DNA of 61,619 nt from assembly GCF_018883605.1 (NCBI RefSeq), contig NZ_JAHLEM010000040.1:1-61619 (forward strand), in the 5' to 3' direction. The notes below the pieces were generated by a model. That model was not told where the DNA came from, did not search any database, and saw only the letters and a list, made by a program, of their open reading frames with translations. A program made the translations under genes and the position numbers. Origin of the DNA: Streptomyces niphimycinicus (GTDB lineage Bacteria > Actinomycetota > Actinomycetes > Streptomycetales > Streptomycetaceae). Positions within the stretch are counted from its first letter, which is position 1, and every line of letters starts with the position of its first letter. Shown here one piece after another: positions 1-8,021 of the stretch.

Positions 1-205
1 CGGCCCGCGACTGGGCCAGCGTCCCGGGGACCGCCTCCGCCGCCATCCGGTCGCGGTGCGCGGTCACCAGGTCCCACAGGGTGCGGGCGGCCGCCACGGA
101 TCCGGCCGGGACGGGGGTCTCCTCGGTCAGGACGAGGACGAGCAGCGCGCCCCGCGCGGTGGCGTCGCTGTACAGGGCCAGTACGGGCACCTCGGCGCCC
201 GCCAT
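1..205 (-). CDS. Partial protein of unknown function at the left edge (5' part only)
   Basis: An open minus-strand frame runs off the left edge without a stop. It reads VPVLALYSDATARGALLV, then a segment with TLWDLVTAHRDRMAAEAVPG, with codon use normal for this DNA. The frame stays open upstream of the ATG at 205 to about position 300, so the true start may lie further upstream (GTG or other); the ATG at 205 has only a distant GAGGGAAG as possible ribosome site. The alternation of a hydrophobic strand-like stretch with a helical stretch could be part of a GAF/PAS-like sensor domain, but this is a guess. The gene is divergent from the quinone oxidoreductase, and an imperfect palindrome (TTGTCGGTACAA, 292-303) lies between them. 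Confidence 0.45.
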   Translation of the reverse strand, partial: MAGAEVPVLALYSDATARGALLVLVLTEETPVPAGSVAAARTLWDLVTAHRDRMAAEAVPGTLAQSRA

Positions 206-336
206 CCGCGCCCGGCCCTGCCAGCTTCCCTCGGCGCGCGCCGCCGGGGAGAGGGCGGCCGGGGCGGGGCATGTCCCGGCCGAGGATGGCGTTGTCGGTA
301 CAAACGCCTCTTGACGGGCTGACGGGAGTGAGAGAC

Positions 337-1245
337 ATGAAGGCGATCGTCTACGAGGAGTACGGCGGCCCCGAAGTGCTGCGGCTGAAGGAGACTGAGG
401 CGCCCCATCCGGGTCCCGGACAGGTGCGGCTGAAGGTCATGGCCGCCGGCGTGAACCCGATCGACTACAAGATCCGCCGTGGCTGGATGCCGCAGATGGG
501 CCCGGCCGCGTTCCCCGCGATCCCGGGTTCGGAGGCGGCCGGGATCGTCGACGAGGTCGGCGAGGGGGTCACCGGCTATTCGGTGGGCGACGAGGTGCTG
601 GGCTGGACGGACAGCGGCGCCTATGCCCCGTACGCCCTGGCCACCGATGTCGCGCCCAAGCCGCACGGGCTCGACTGGGAGACGGCCGCCGCGCTGCCGG
701 TGGCCGCCGAGACCTCGGCACGCGTGCTGGACCTGCTGCGGCTCGCGGAGGGCGAGACGCTGCTGCTGCACGGGGCCGCCGGTGCGGTCGGCGGGGTCGG
801 CGTCCAGCTCGCGGTGGCCCGGGGCGCCACCGTCATCGGCACCGCCTCCCCCGCCAACCACGACTATCTGCGCTCGCTCGGCGCGATCCCCGTGGCGTAC
901 GGCGAGGGCCTGGCCGAGCGGGTGCGCGCGGTGGCCCCCGGTGGTGTCGACGCCGTCTACGACGCGGCCGGCCAGGGCGCCCTGCCCGTCTCGATCGAGC
1001 TGCGGGGCGGCACGACCGACCGCATCGTCACCATCGCCGACCCCGCGGCCGCCGATCTCGGTGTCACGTTCTCCGGAGGCGGCGGCAACCGCCCCCTGGA
1101 GGCCATCGCCGGCTATGCCCGGCTCGCCGCGGAGGGCGGGCTGCGGTTGCCCGTCGTACGGAGCTTCCCGCTCGCCGACGCCGCCGAGGCCCATGAGCAG
1201 AGCGAGACCGGCCACAGCCGCGGCAAGCTCGTTCTGCGGCCCTGA
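337..1245 (+). CDS. NADP-dependent zinc-free alcohol dehydrogenase / quinone oxidoreductase (MDR family)
   Basis: 302 residues from ATG 337; the short GGGAGTGAGAGAC leader supplies the ribosome site. This is a medium-chain dehydrogenase/reductase of the zeta-crystallin (quinone oxidoreductase) branch, expected to reduce quinones or enals with NADPH in the cytoplasm. The N-terminal GroES-like domain starts MKAIVYEEYGGPEVL and holds AAGVNPIDYKIRRG. The Rossmann domain has the nucleotide-binding run HGAAGAVGGVGVQLA near residue 150. The structural-zinc cysteine cluster of alcohol dehydrogenases is absent, as usual for this branch. It ends with the typical HSRGKLVL. The divergent partial gene and the TTGTCGGTACAA palindrome suggest local regulation. 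The exact substrate cannot be read from sequence. Confidence 0.88.
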   Translation: MKAIVYEEYGGPEVLRLKETEAPHPGPGQVRLKVMAAGVNPIDYKIRRGWMPQMGPAAFPAIPGSEAAGIVDEVGEGVTGYSVGDEVLGWTDSGAYAPYALATDVAPKPHGLDWETAAALPVAAETSARVLDLLRLAEGETLLLHGAAGAVGGVGVQLAVARGATVIGTASPANHDYLRSLGAIPVAYGEGLAERVRAVAPGGVDAVYDAAGQGALPVSIELRGGTTDRIVTIADPAAADLGVTFSGGGGNRPLEAIAGYARLAAEGGLRLPVVRSFPLADAAEAHEQSETGHSRGKLVLRP

Positions 1246-1264
1246 TGGGCCCTGCCCGGCGGGT

Positions 1265-2731
1265 CTAGGGGGCCGCGTTCATCAGGTCGAGTGCGCTGTG
1301 CTGTCGCGCCGCGTCGGTCTTGTCGAGCGGCCCTGACCAGCGCAGTCCGTACTGGTTCAGGGCGTTGCGGTCTGAGGCGTAGGCGCGGTCCGCCTGCCGT
1401 TTGAGATAGGCCGTGAAGGGGTGGTCGGGCAGGGCCGCGTCCAGCTTGGCCAGCCCCCGCACATGGGCGCCCTTGAACGACGGGCCGTCGGCACCGCAGT
1501 CGCCGGTCTCGCAGGGGTCCCTGAGGATGCCGTCGGCCGTGTTGAGCTGGGACGACGTCGTGGCGGCGGTGCCGATGCGGCGGGCCGTATCCAGCACCGA
1601 ACCATCACCCGTGGCCTTGTGCAGTTCGGCGAGGCCGCCGAGCAGAACCCCCTGGTTGTAGGACCACACCGGTTGGCCGTTGTTCTTGCAGGTGCCCAGG
1701 TCGATGCCGTCGTTGACCAGGTTCGAGGCGTTCACCATGCCGGTGCCCTGGAACCAGGACCACTCCGCCTTCGCCCGCTGGAGATAGGTGGTGTCGCCGG
1801 GGATCCGGTTGTGCAGGGCGGCGTTCAGTTGGAGGTAGAGGGAGTTGGCGATGGCGTTCTTGTAGGTCTTCGCGGTGCTCCACCACACACCGCCGCCACA
1901 GGTGGAGTCCCAGTAGGAGGCCATGTAGTCGGCGTCGGCGCGGGCGGTGGCGAGATAGCGGGAGTCACCGGTGAGATCGTAGGCCGCCACCCAGGCCAGG
2001 CCCCACCAGCCGGTGTCGTCGATGTAGTCGTTGCGGAACTGCCCGCCCTGCGCACCGAGGTTGAGGTCGTAGGTGCGGGCGATCGCGTATTCATAGCTGC
2101 GCATGCCCGTGACGCGGATGTTGTCGATGACGGCCGTGAGGGCGTTGGCCGAGTTCCACCAGCCGGTGGTGGAGAACAGCCCGGTGCCGTAGGAGTAGAA
2201 CGCCATCTGCGCGGTGGCGGCGGCCGTACGGCGGTCCCACGCGTTCCAGGTCGTACGGGCCCAGGGCGTACAGGCGATGTCGGGACGGTCACCGGCCTTG
2301 CCGCAGGCCCGCAGCGCGCCGACGCCATGGGCGCCCCAGTCGTCCACGTTGTACATGAGGGTGCGCCAGCCCCGCTGCCCGGACGGGATGGCGGTGTTGC
2401 CGAGGCGGCTGCCCGAGGACCAGCTACGGCCGCCGTCGAACGAGCGGTCCAGCCACACCTCGTCACCGGGGCTGCCGTTGTCGATGGAGGCCCAGCCCAT
2501 CGCGTCGGCGTCGTCGAAGTGCAGGGCGATGGAGCGGGAGAAGAGGGTGGCGGTCACGGGGTTGCGGCTCTGCGGGGCGAGCGCCGGGTCACGGGTGTCG
2601 CAGTATTTGTTGCAGATGGTGGCGGACGGCGCCGCCTGGGCCGTGGCCGGGAGGAATTGCGTGGCCAGCAGGGCGAACGCTCCGGTGGCGAGGGCGGCCA
2701 GGCGGGTGCGCAGCGGTCTGGTGCGTCTCAT
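1265..2731 (-). CDS. Secreted glycoside hydrolase family 76 alpha-1,6-mannanase
   Basis: 488 residues with a Sec-type signal peptide (RRTRPLRTR, hydrophobic core to about residue 30, then ATAQAAPS). The mature protein matches GH76 endo-alpha-1,6-mannanases, (alpha/alpha)6-barrel enzymes that cut the backbone of yeast and fungal cell-wall mannan. The paired catalytic aspartates are visible as [12 protein letters not shown] (Asp238-Asp239), followed by [11 protein letters not shown] and, later, the substrate-cleft segments GGGVWWS and NDGIDLG. An AGGAGG ribosome site precedes the ATG. It follows the GH64 glucanase by 19 bp on the same strand, so the two are probably one transcript for attacking fungal walls, where beta-1,3-glucan and mannan occur together. 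Confidence 0.9.
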   Translation of the reverse strand: MRRTRPLRTRLAALATGAFALLATQFLPATAQAAPSATICNKYCDTRDPALAPQSRNPVTATLFSRSIALHFDDADAMGWASIDNGSPGDEVWLDRSFDGGRSWSSGSRLGNTAIPSGQRGWRTLMYNVDDWGAHGVGALRACGKAGDRPDIACTPWARTTWNAWDRRTAAATAQMAFYSYGTGLFSTTGWWNSANALTAVIDNIRVTGMRSYEYAIARTYDLNLGAQGGQFRNDYIDDTGWWGLAWVAAYDLTGDSRYLATARADADYMASYWDSTCGGGVWWSTAKTYKNAIANSLYLQLNAALHNRIPGDTTYLQRAKAEWSWFQGTGMVNASNLVNDGIDLGTCKNNGQPVWSYNQGVLLGGLAELHKATGDGSVLDTARRIGTAATTSSQLNTADGILRDPCETGDCGADGPSFKGAHVRGLAKLDAALPDHPFTAYLKRQADRAYASDRNALNQYGLRWSGPLDKTDAARQHSALDLMNAAP

Positions 2732-2749
2732 GCCATGCCTCCTGCCGGT

Positions 2750-3958
2750 CTAGTTGAAGGGGTCCAGGGTGATGGACGCCTGCTGCGGATTGCCGTCGTG
2801 GACGAGCGACTCGTGCTGGCCCACGTCGTCGAAGGCGAAGGCGTACGCCTTGCCGTCGGCCATCTGGGCGTGGATCGCACGGGCGTAGTGGTTGGTCACC
2901 GCGTCGGTGTAGAACCCGGTGTCACTGGTGTCGGGCTGGTTGGAGTTGGTGAGCAGGGTCGTGCGGTTGAAACCGGCGCACAGGGTCCGCGAAATGGGGC
3001 CGCGCACCTCGTCGTTGGGCGCGTCCAGGCGCTTGTAGCAGCCGAAGACGGAGTCGGAGTCCGGCTTCTGGAAGCTGGTGACCACGGCGCCGGCACCGTT
3101 GGTGAAGTTCATGACGTCGCCGGATACCCGTCCGAAGTACTTGGTGTTCGGCCGGTCGGCGAAGGGCGTGACCGTCAGGGTGGAGCCGGCGTACTTCTGC
3201 CACACCCGGTTGATGTAGTTGTCCATCGTGTTCGCGGGCAGGCCGCCCGCCTCGATGCCGTGGCCGGGTGCGAGGGCCCGCAGCAGGGTGCCGTCCGGGC
3301 GGGTCTGGATGAGGCCCGCCCAGCCGCCGGGCTGGGCGCGCAGTGCGTTGAAGACGCCGTTGTAGCCGCCGGGCTTGAGGTGACCGGCGCTCTTCACGCC
3401 GCCGTCGGCGCCCTGCACGCCCACCGCGTACGGCGCGGAGAACATGTCGACCTGGGTGCTGTTGATGTACAGGCCGGAGTCGTCGAGGGTGAACTCGCTC
3501 CAGTTGAACAGGATGTTCCTGTTGGGGTCGGAGGGGTTCTGCACGGCGGGCTGCACCAGGCCGCCGGTGGTGAGCCGGAAGTCCAGCTTCTGGCCGTAGG
3601 AGAAGTAGACCCGGCCGGAGAGCTTCGGGATGCGGATCGTCAGGGCCTGGCCGTTGGCCGGACCGGCGATCGACGCGTCGGGGGCCGGGGTCGGCGGGTT
3701 GCCGCCGGCGGGCCAGGGGTGGAAGGTCCCGGACGCATCGGCCCAGCCCTGCTGGCCGGTCGAGAGCAGGGTGCCGATCGTATAGACGTAGATCTGGTCG
3801 CCGCGCCCGGAGTTGTTGGTGAACTTCAGCGGGATCGTGCTCGGCACGGCCGACCGGGCGGACGCCTCGGGGGCCAGTGCGGTCATGCCCAGGGCGAGCA
3901 GCAGGGCTGAGGCCCAACAGGGCAGGCTCCGGAATCGGGTGGAAACGCGTCTGGACAT
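2750..3958 (-). CDS. Secreted glycoside hydrolase family 64 beta-1,3-glucanase
   Basis: 402 residues with a signal peptide (SRRVSTRFR, hydrophobic segment, ASARSAVPS cleavage region). The mature part begins PLKFTNNSGRGDQIYVY, the thaumatin-like opening of GH64 laminaripentaose-producing endo-beta-1,3-glucanases, and continues with FNWSEFTLDDSGLYINST and QVDMFSAPYAVGV. The Asp/Glu residues expected for inverting catalysis lie in this central part (for example the Glu of NWSEFT and the Asp of TQVDMFS), but I assign them only by family resemblance. No separate carbohydrate-binding module is present. It is the first gene of a two-gene operon with the GH76 mannanase. A DasR-type element about 100 bp upstream suggests control by aminosugar status. 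Confidence 0.9.
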   Translation of the reverse strand: MSRRVSTRFRSLPCWASALLLALGMTALAPEASARSAVPSTIPLKFTNNSGRGDQIYVYTIGTLLSTGQQGWADASGTFHPWPAGGNPPTPAPDASIAGPANGQALTIRIPKLSGRVYFSYGQKLDFRLTTGGLVQPAVQNPSDPNRNILFNWSEFTLDDSGLYINSTQVDMFSAPYAVGVQGADGGVKSAGHLKPGGYNGVFNALRAQPGGWAGLIQTRPDGTLLRALAPGHGIEAGGLPANTMDNYINRVWQKYAGSTLTVTPFADRPNTKYFGRVSGDVMNFTNGAGAVVTSFQKPDSDSVFGCYKRLDAPNDEVRGPISRTLCAGFNRTTLLTNSNQPDTSDTGFYTDAVTNHYARAIHAQMADGKAYAFAFDDVGQHESLVHDGNPQQASITLDPFN

Positions 3959-4054
3959 ACATCACCTCTCGCGCGGCGGCACGGCCGCGTCAGCGGGGGG
4001 AATGGGGGGCTGATGGTGCTGAGGGTGCGGGGTCATCATGGCAGTGAACATGAC

Positions 4055-4070
4055 ACTGGTCTAGACATAC
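4055..4070. promoter_or_regulatory. dre-like DasR operator upstream of the glucanase-mannanase operon
   Basis: The 16 bases ACTGGTCTAGACATAC match the first 12 positions of the DasR-responsive element consensus ACTGGTCTAGACCAGT; the last four differ. The site lies 97 bp upstream of the GH64 start, a normal distance for a Streptomyces promoter. DasR is the GntR-family regulator of N-acetylglucosamine and chitin use. A site here would tie fungal-wall glucan and mannan hydrolysis to chitin degradation. The match is by eye and no binding score was computed. Confidence 0.6.
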
Positions 4071-4083
4071 TCACGTACCGACA

Positions 4084-5142
4084 TCAGCGCACGGCCGGGT
4101 GGGGAGCCACGGGTCCGTGAGGGCGTGCCCGGTCGATTTCGTCCCGTTTGGCGCGGAGCTCGTCGGTGTCGTCCACCTCGATGATCCGCTCCGGCAGCAG
4201 CCCCATGCCCAGGACGGAGTCGTTGAGGACATCGGGGACCGCGCCGGCGATCCGCAGGACGGGGTCGGTCACGGCGCGCAACCGGCCGAGGAAGGTGGCC
4301 TCCAAGTCGACGAAGACGGGGTGCTCCCCAGCCGCGATCAGGTTTTGCAGATGCAGGTCCGCACCACAGATGGCGTGGAACAGCGCCAGATGGGCGCCCT
4401 GGCGCCAGAAGAACCGGTCGGCCTCGGACTCGTCGGCGCACGTCCCGGAGGCCACGTACTCCACCCACCCGTACCCGGGGCGGGACAGCACCTCCACGGT
4501 ACGCAGTGGATGGCGCAGCCCCCGGTCGTTGAGGTGGTCGAGCAGATCGTTGAAGTGGCGCTCGACGGCGACCGACCGCGGTTTGTAGACCAGCTTCGTG
4601 CCGTCGGAGAAGGTGAGCAGTGCGACCGACCGGCCGCCGTTGTGGGTGTCACCGGCGCCGAACCCGATGTCCGTCACATCGCCGAGGCCACACCAGGAGC
4701 CGCCGAACACCGCGCGCGGCCGGGGCAGATCGGCCAGGAATCGCTCGGCGAACTCCTGCCTCACGTCGATCCAGTGGCGTAGCGAGGCCACCAGTTCACG
4801 GGCCGGCACGGGGTATTCGGAGAGGATCTCCAGCGCCCGCCCGGGGTCGCGGACCGTGGCCAGGAACGAGGCGAACCGTTCCTCGGGGGTGGCGCCGGCC
4901 AGGCCCCCGGTCACCCTGGCCACGTTGAGTTCCAGGACCAGGACACGGGACACCATGCCGGAGATCGTGTCCAGGGCGGGGAGGAGGAGGGGATGGTGCG
5001 AAGGCAGCCCCGTCACCCGGCTCCGCAGTTCCCCCTGGCCCAGCGCAGCAGCGGCAGGGCCAGTTCGGCCGGGCCCAGCAGGGACGGGTGACCGTGGGCC
5101 GCCGCAGGTGCCTGCCCACGGATGTCGTCGTCGCCGGGCCAC
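4084..5142 (-). pseudogene. Truncated and frameshifted class II lanthipeptide synthetase (LanM) fragment
   Basis: The minus strand encodes part of the LanM dehydratase domain (DUF4135). Recognisable pieces are RVLVLELNVARV, EILSEYPVPARELV, FGGSWCGLGDVTDIGFGAGD, HNGGRSVALLTF, GTKLVYKPRS (phosphate/kinase-like lysine) and DLHLQNLI-x-HPVFVDLEA. It stops about 330 residues into a family that usually has about 1000, and the whole LanC-like cyclase half is missing. Upstream of about 5035 the LanM reading (HPSLLGPAELALPLL) continues in another frame, so one base appears lost near 5032-5041 beside a run of Cs. LanM similarity ends near 5142, where plus-strand ABC exporter coding starts. This is a remnant that cannot make an active synthetase; no precursor peptide gene is seen beside it. 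Confidence 0.82.
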
Positions 5143-5146
5143 GAGC

Positions 5147-5992
5147 ATGCGCTACCTCCAGACCATCGGGGCCCATCTGGAGCGGGTGCACGATGTGCTG
5201 GACGAGCGACCGGAGGTCCGACGGCCGGGCGGCATCGCCCCGGCCGCGGTGCGGGGCCAGATCGAACTGCGCGGGGTGGGGTTCCGCTACGGGGAGGGGC
5301 CGTGGATCCTGCGCGATCTGACACTGCGCGTTCCCGCGGGCGCGAAACTCGCCGTCGTCGGGGCCAGCGGTTCCGGCAAGACGACAATGATCCGCCTGCT
5401 CGCCGGGCTGTTGCGGCCGACCGAGGGCACGGTGCTGGTCGACGGGCGCGACATCGATGAGTACGACGCGGACAGCCTGCGCCGCCGCTTCGGCGTCGTC
5501 ACACAGGAACCCCATGTCTTCGGCGGCACCATCGGGTCGAATCTGCGGCTCGGCCGGGGGGGGGACATGCCGGACGAGGCCCTCTTCGAGGCGCTCGGCC
5601 GGGCCGGGCTGCTCGCCGATGTGAGGCGGATGCCCATGGGACTGGATACACATGTGGCGGAGGGCGGGGGTGCACTGTCCGGGGGCCAGCGCCAGCGTCT
5701 GGCGATCGCCCGTGCGCTCCTGGCCGACCCCGCGCTGCTGGTGCTGGACGAGGCCACGAGCCACCTGGACGCCGTGACCGAGGCGGAGGTGGCCGGCGAG
5801 TTGTCCGCGCTGGGCTGCACCAGGATCGTCGTCGCGCACCGGATCAGCACGATCATGGATGCGGACGAGATCGTCGTACTGCACGACGGCCGCTTCACCG
5901 AGGGTGGTGTCCACGACGACCTCATGCTGGCCCAGGGCCGGTACGCCGCACTGGTGAACCGCCAACTCCCGGTCTCGCTCCGGCCGTCGTGA
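5147..5992 (+). pseudogene. Truncated ABC exporter: C-terminal ATPase domain only
   Basis: 281 residues from an ATG inside the end of the transmembrane domain (RYLQTIGAHLERVHDVLDE is the usual linker), so the six-helix membrane domain and any peptidase domain are gone. The ATPase part looks intact: Walker A GASGSGKTT, Q-loop VVTQEPHVFGG, signature LSGGQRQRLAIARALL, Walker B LLVLDEATSHLD and switch H in VVAHRIST. The type fits LanT/NHLM-like bacteriocin exporters, in keeping with the adjoining LanM remnant on the other strand. The two remnants meet head-to-head at about 5142, which implies an inversion or deletion between formerly separate lanthipeptide genes. It may still be expressed, but it could not export alone. 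Confidence 0.82.
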
Positions 5993-6148
5993 TCGCCGGT
6001 CGGCCCGTTCCCGATCGGCCAGGAGACGCACGCCCCGCGAGGTCATCCGCGCACACGCGGGTACCCGGCGGACAGTCCAAGCCCAAGGGGCTGCTGGACG
6101 GCAGGCCGTCCGAGGGGCGGGGCCGGAGCCCGGCCACACTGACGCCAA

Positions 6149-6170
6149 CCTGAACATTCAGGCGTAAAAT
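6149..6170 (+). promoter_or_regulatory. Palindrome and -10-like element upstream of the small repeat protein
   Basis: CCTGAA-CA-TTCAGG (6149-6162) is a perfect 6-bp inverted repeat with a 2-base spacer. It is followed directly by TAAAAT (6165-6170), which fits a -10 hexamer about 34 bp upstream of the small gene's ATG. The arrangement suggests an operator overlapping a promoter; the regulator is unknown. Confidence 0.4.
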
Positions 6171-6203
6171 CGGCATGGTCCGCACTAGGAGCGGAGGCAT
6201 CAC

Positions 6204-6377
6204 ATGACCGAGCCAGCCCCCTCCCACGCCGAACACAAACGGGAAGCCGACCACCCGGACGTGCCCTGGACGACCCCCTCGCAGGCCGAGGGCGAGCGCG
6301 ACGACGAACGGGACACCGGCCACCCCGACGTACAGAGGACGACTCCCTCACAGGCCGAAGGGGAACGGTGGGATTAG
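6204..6377 (+). CDS. Small acidic two-repeat protein, 57 residues, function unknown
   Basis: ATG 6204 follows AGGAGCGGAGGCATCAC. The 57-residue hydrophilic product contains an internal duplication: HPDVPWTTPSQAEGERDD, then HPDVQRTTPSQAEGERWD as the C-terminus. There is no signal peptide, membrane segment or cysteine, and the composition (Asp, Glu, Arg, Pro, Thr) suggests a disordered peptide. The strong ribosome site, the repeat kept at protein level and the palindromic promoter argue that it is real. It lies between the ABC remnant and a TetR gene on the same strand. I do not recognise a function. Confidence 0.6.
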   Translation: MTEPAPSHAEHKREADHPDVPWTTPSQAEGERDDERDTGHPDVQRTTPSQAEGERWD

Positions 6378-6494
6378 CCACCGCCCCTCTCGGCGCCCGG
6401 GCCCGCCCGCCGGTCATGTCCCACCGGTCGGCGGGCCCAGCCATGCGGGCGGAGCGATCTTGGGCTGCGGCTATCCTGACCGGGGAGGCGAGAG

Positions 6495-7145
6495 ATGGCA
6501 CGCGCGACACAGACCGCCGGGACGAGCGGCACCGGCCGACCGGCACCACGCCACCACGGCAACCGCCACGGGCGCAGTGAACAGGCCCGGCTGGCGGTGC
6601 TGAACGCGGCGGACGACCTGCTGGCCGAGAAGGGTTTCGCGGGCGTCACCATGGAGGGGATCGCCGCCCGGGCCGGGGTGGCCAAGCAGACGATCTACCG
6701 CTGGTGGAGCACCAAGACCGACATCCTCATGGACGCTTTCCTCCAGGATGTGGCCGAGGACCTGCCGGTGCGCGACCGCGGTGCTCTCGCCCTGGATCTG
6801 CGCAGCTATCTGGGCGACCTGGCCGGGTTCCTCGGCGCGTCCGACTCCGGCGCCGTCTTCAAGGCCCTGGTCGCCCAGGCGCAGCACGATCCGGCGTTCG
6901 CCCGGGACTTCCGGTCCCGGTACCTCGACGACCAGCGCCGCCGCGACCGCCTCCCGCTGGAGAGGGCCATGGAGCGCGGGGAGTTGCCGCCCGGCCTGGA
7001 CCTGACCGCCGAGACCGACCAGCTCATCGGCCCCCTCTACTACCGCGTACTGGTGACCGACGAACCCGTCGGCCAGGAGTTCACCGACCGGCTCGTGGAC
7101 GCCTTCCTCCACCGCCACGGACTGACGGCACCGGCGAACGACTGA
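6495..7145 (+). CDS. TetR/AcrR family transcriptional regulator
   Basis: 216 residues. The N-terminal helix-turn-helix domain (about 30-75) reads ARLAVLNAADDLLAEKGFAG, VTMEGIAARAGVAKQTIYRW and WSTKTDILMDAF, a textbook TetR DNA-binding domain. The C-terminal part fits the common actinobacterial effector-binding type (SDSGAVFKALVAQAQHDPAF, then LIGPLYYRVLVTDEPV). The ligand is unknown. It points toward the CitG/transporter remnants, which are on the other strand and end close to its stop, so its target may be its own promoter or a lost neighbour. The first 25 residues are basic and poorly conserved, so translation could start slightly later. Confidence 0.9.
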   Translation: MARATQTAGTSGTGRPAPRHHGNRHGRSEQARLAVLNAADDLLAEKGFAGVTMEGIAARAGVAKQTIYRWWSTKTDILMDAFLQDVAEDLPVRDRGALALDLRSYLGDLAGFLGASDSGAVFKALVAQAQHDPAFARDFRSRYLDDQRRRDRLPLERAMERGELPPGLDLTAETDQLIGPLYYRVLVTDEPVGQEFTDRLVDAFLHRHGLTAPAND

Positions 7146-7173
7146 CCCCGCGAAGACACCCGCCCGGACGGAG

Positions 7174-8021
7174 TCACCGCACGGGCGAGGCCATGACCGC
7201 CGGTGCCGGGAGACCGTGCGCCGGGAGACCGTCCAGGAACAGGGCCCCCGCGAGCGGTGCGGCGCTTCCGCGCGGCGCGATGCCCAGCTCACGCAGGTCC
7301 GCGTCCAGCGCGGCCAGGGCGGCGGCTCCCTCGGGCGTTGCGGTGCCGCCCGCCTCGAGCACGGCATGCGCCCCCTCCTTGGCCCGTCGGAGGCCGGGCG
7401 GGCCCGCCCGGTACAGCGGACCGGTGTCCTGGAGGGTGCTCATCACGGTGAGCAGCGCGTCCAGGCGCGCCCGGGTCTCGGTGGCCCCCGCCGCACGCGC
7501 CCGGGACAGGGCGTCGAGGGCGCGGCGCACATGGGAAAGGCGGCCCGTGCCTCGCCGCGCACCCCTGGCGCTCCAAAGGTGGCCGAGACATGCGAGCCAG
7601 GTGAGGGCCGGCGCGGTGCGCCACGGTCGGGGTGGTCCGCGATCCGCTTGGCGGTGGCGGTCACCTCATCGGGCCCGGCGCCCGGCCGCAGCGCGGCGGC
7701 GGCCACCAACAGGCCCATCACCCACAGCGCGCCATGGTGGAGGGTGCCGGTGGCCGCACCGCCACCGGCCCGTGCCATCGTCCACTCGGCGCAGCGGCCG
7801 ATGGCTCCCAGCTCCTCGCGCAGCGCCCGGGTCGGCTCCCCGGGACGGCGGGCGGCGGCGGCCATGGCCACGAACCCGGGCGCCAGTGCCTTGGCCGACC
7901 AGCGCAGTGCGAGCAGATCCGCACCGGTGGCGCGGGCCTGAAGATCGCGGGTGTCGGCGAGCCCCGGTTTGGGCGTCAGCTCCGCCTGGGCGATCAGGGC
8001 GAGCACGGCGGCCCGTGCACG
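7174..8021 (-). pseudogene. Frameshifted CitG/MdcB-type triphosphoribosyl-dephospho-CoA synthase
   Basis: Two minus-strand frames together give one CitG/MdcB protein, the enzyme that makes the prosthetic group of malonate decarboxylase or citrate lyase. The first part reads LALIAQAELTPKPGLADTRD, RCAEWTMARAGG and HHGALWVMGLLVAAAA, ending at GVRGEARAAFP. The second frame resumes HVRRALDALSRARAAGATE, then RLDALLTVMSTLQDTG, VLEAGGTATPEG and LAGALFLDGL. The switch is at a short C run near 7531-7535 and needs one extra base. Its 5' end lies against the cut-off transporter at about 8021, with only a few N-terminal residues missing. No malonate decarboxylase or citrate lyase genes are nearby, so the function is probably lost. 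Confidence 0.75.

Noticed and set aside
127..1215. Long minus-strand open frame opposite the quinone oxidoreductase gene
   Set aside because: It is antisense to a well-supported MDR gene, is Gly/Arg-rich with no recognisable domain, and is expected from the GC skew of codon positions in Streptomyces DNA.
2745..2760. Second GGTCTAG motif as a DasR site before the GH76 gene
   Set aside because: GGTCTAGTTG consists mainly of the stop codon of the GH64 gene and lacks the other half of the palindrome.
1421..3910. 829-codon plus-strand open frame across the GH76 and GH64 genes
   Set aside because: Val/Gly/His-rich shadow of two clear secreted hydrolases on the other strand, with no domain of its own and no ribosome site.
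5922..6323. Minus-strand 133-codon frame with hydrophobic start
   Set aside because: It overlaps the ABC remnant end and the antisense of the small repeat protein, and lacks a ribosome site and family features.
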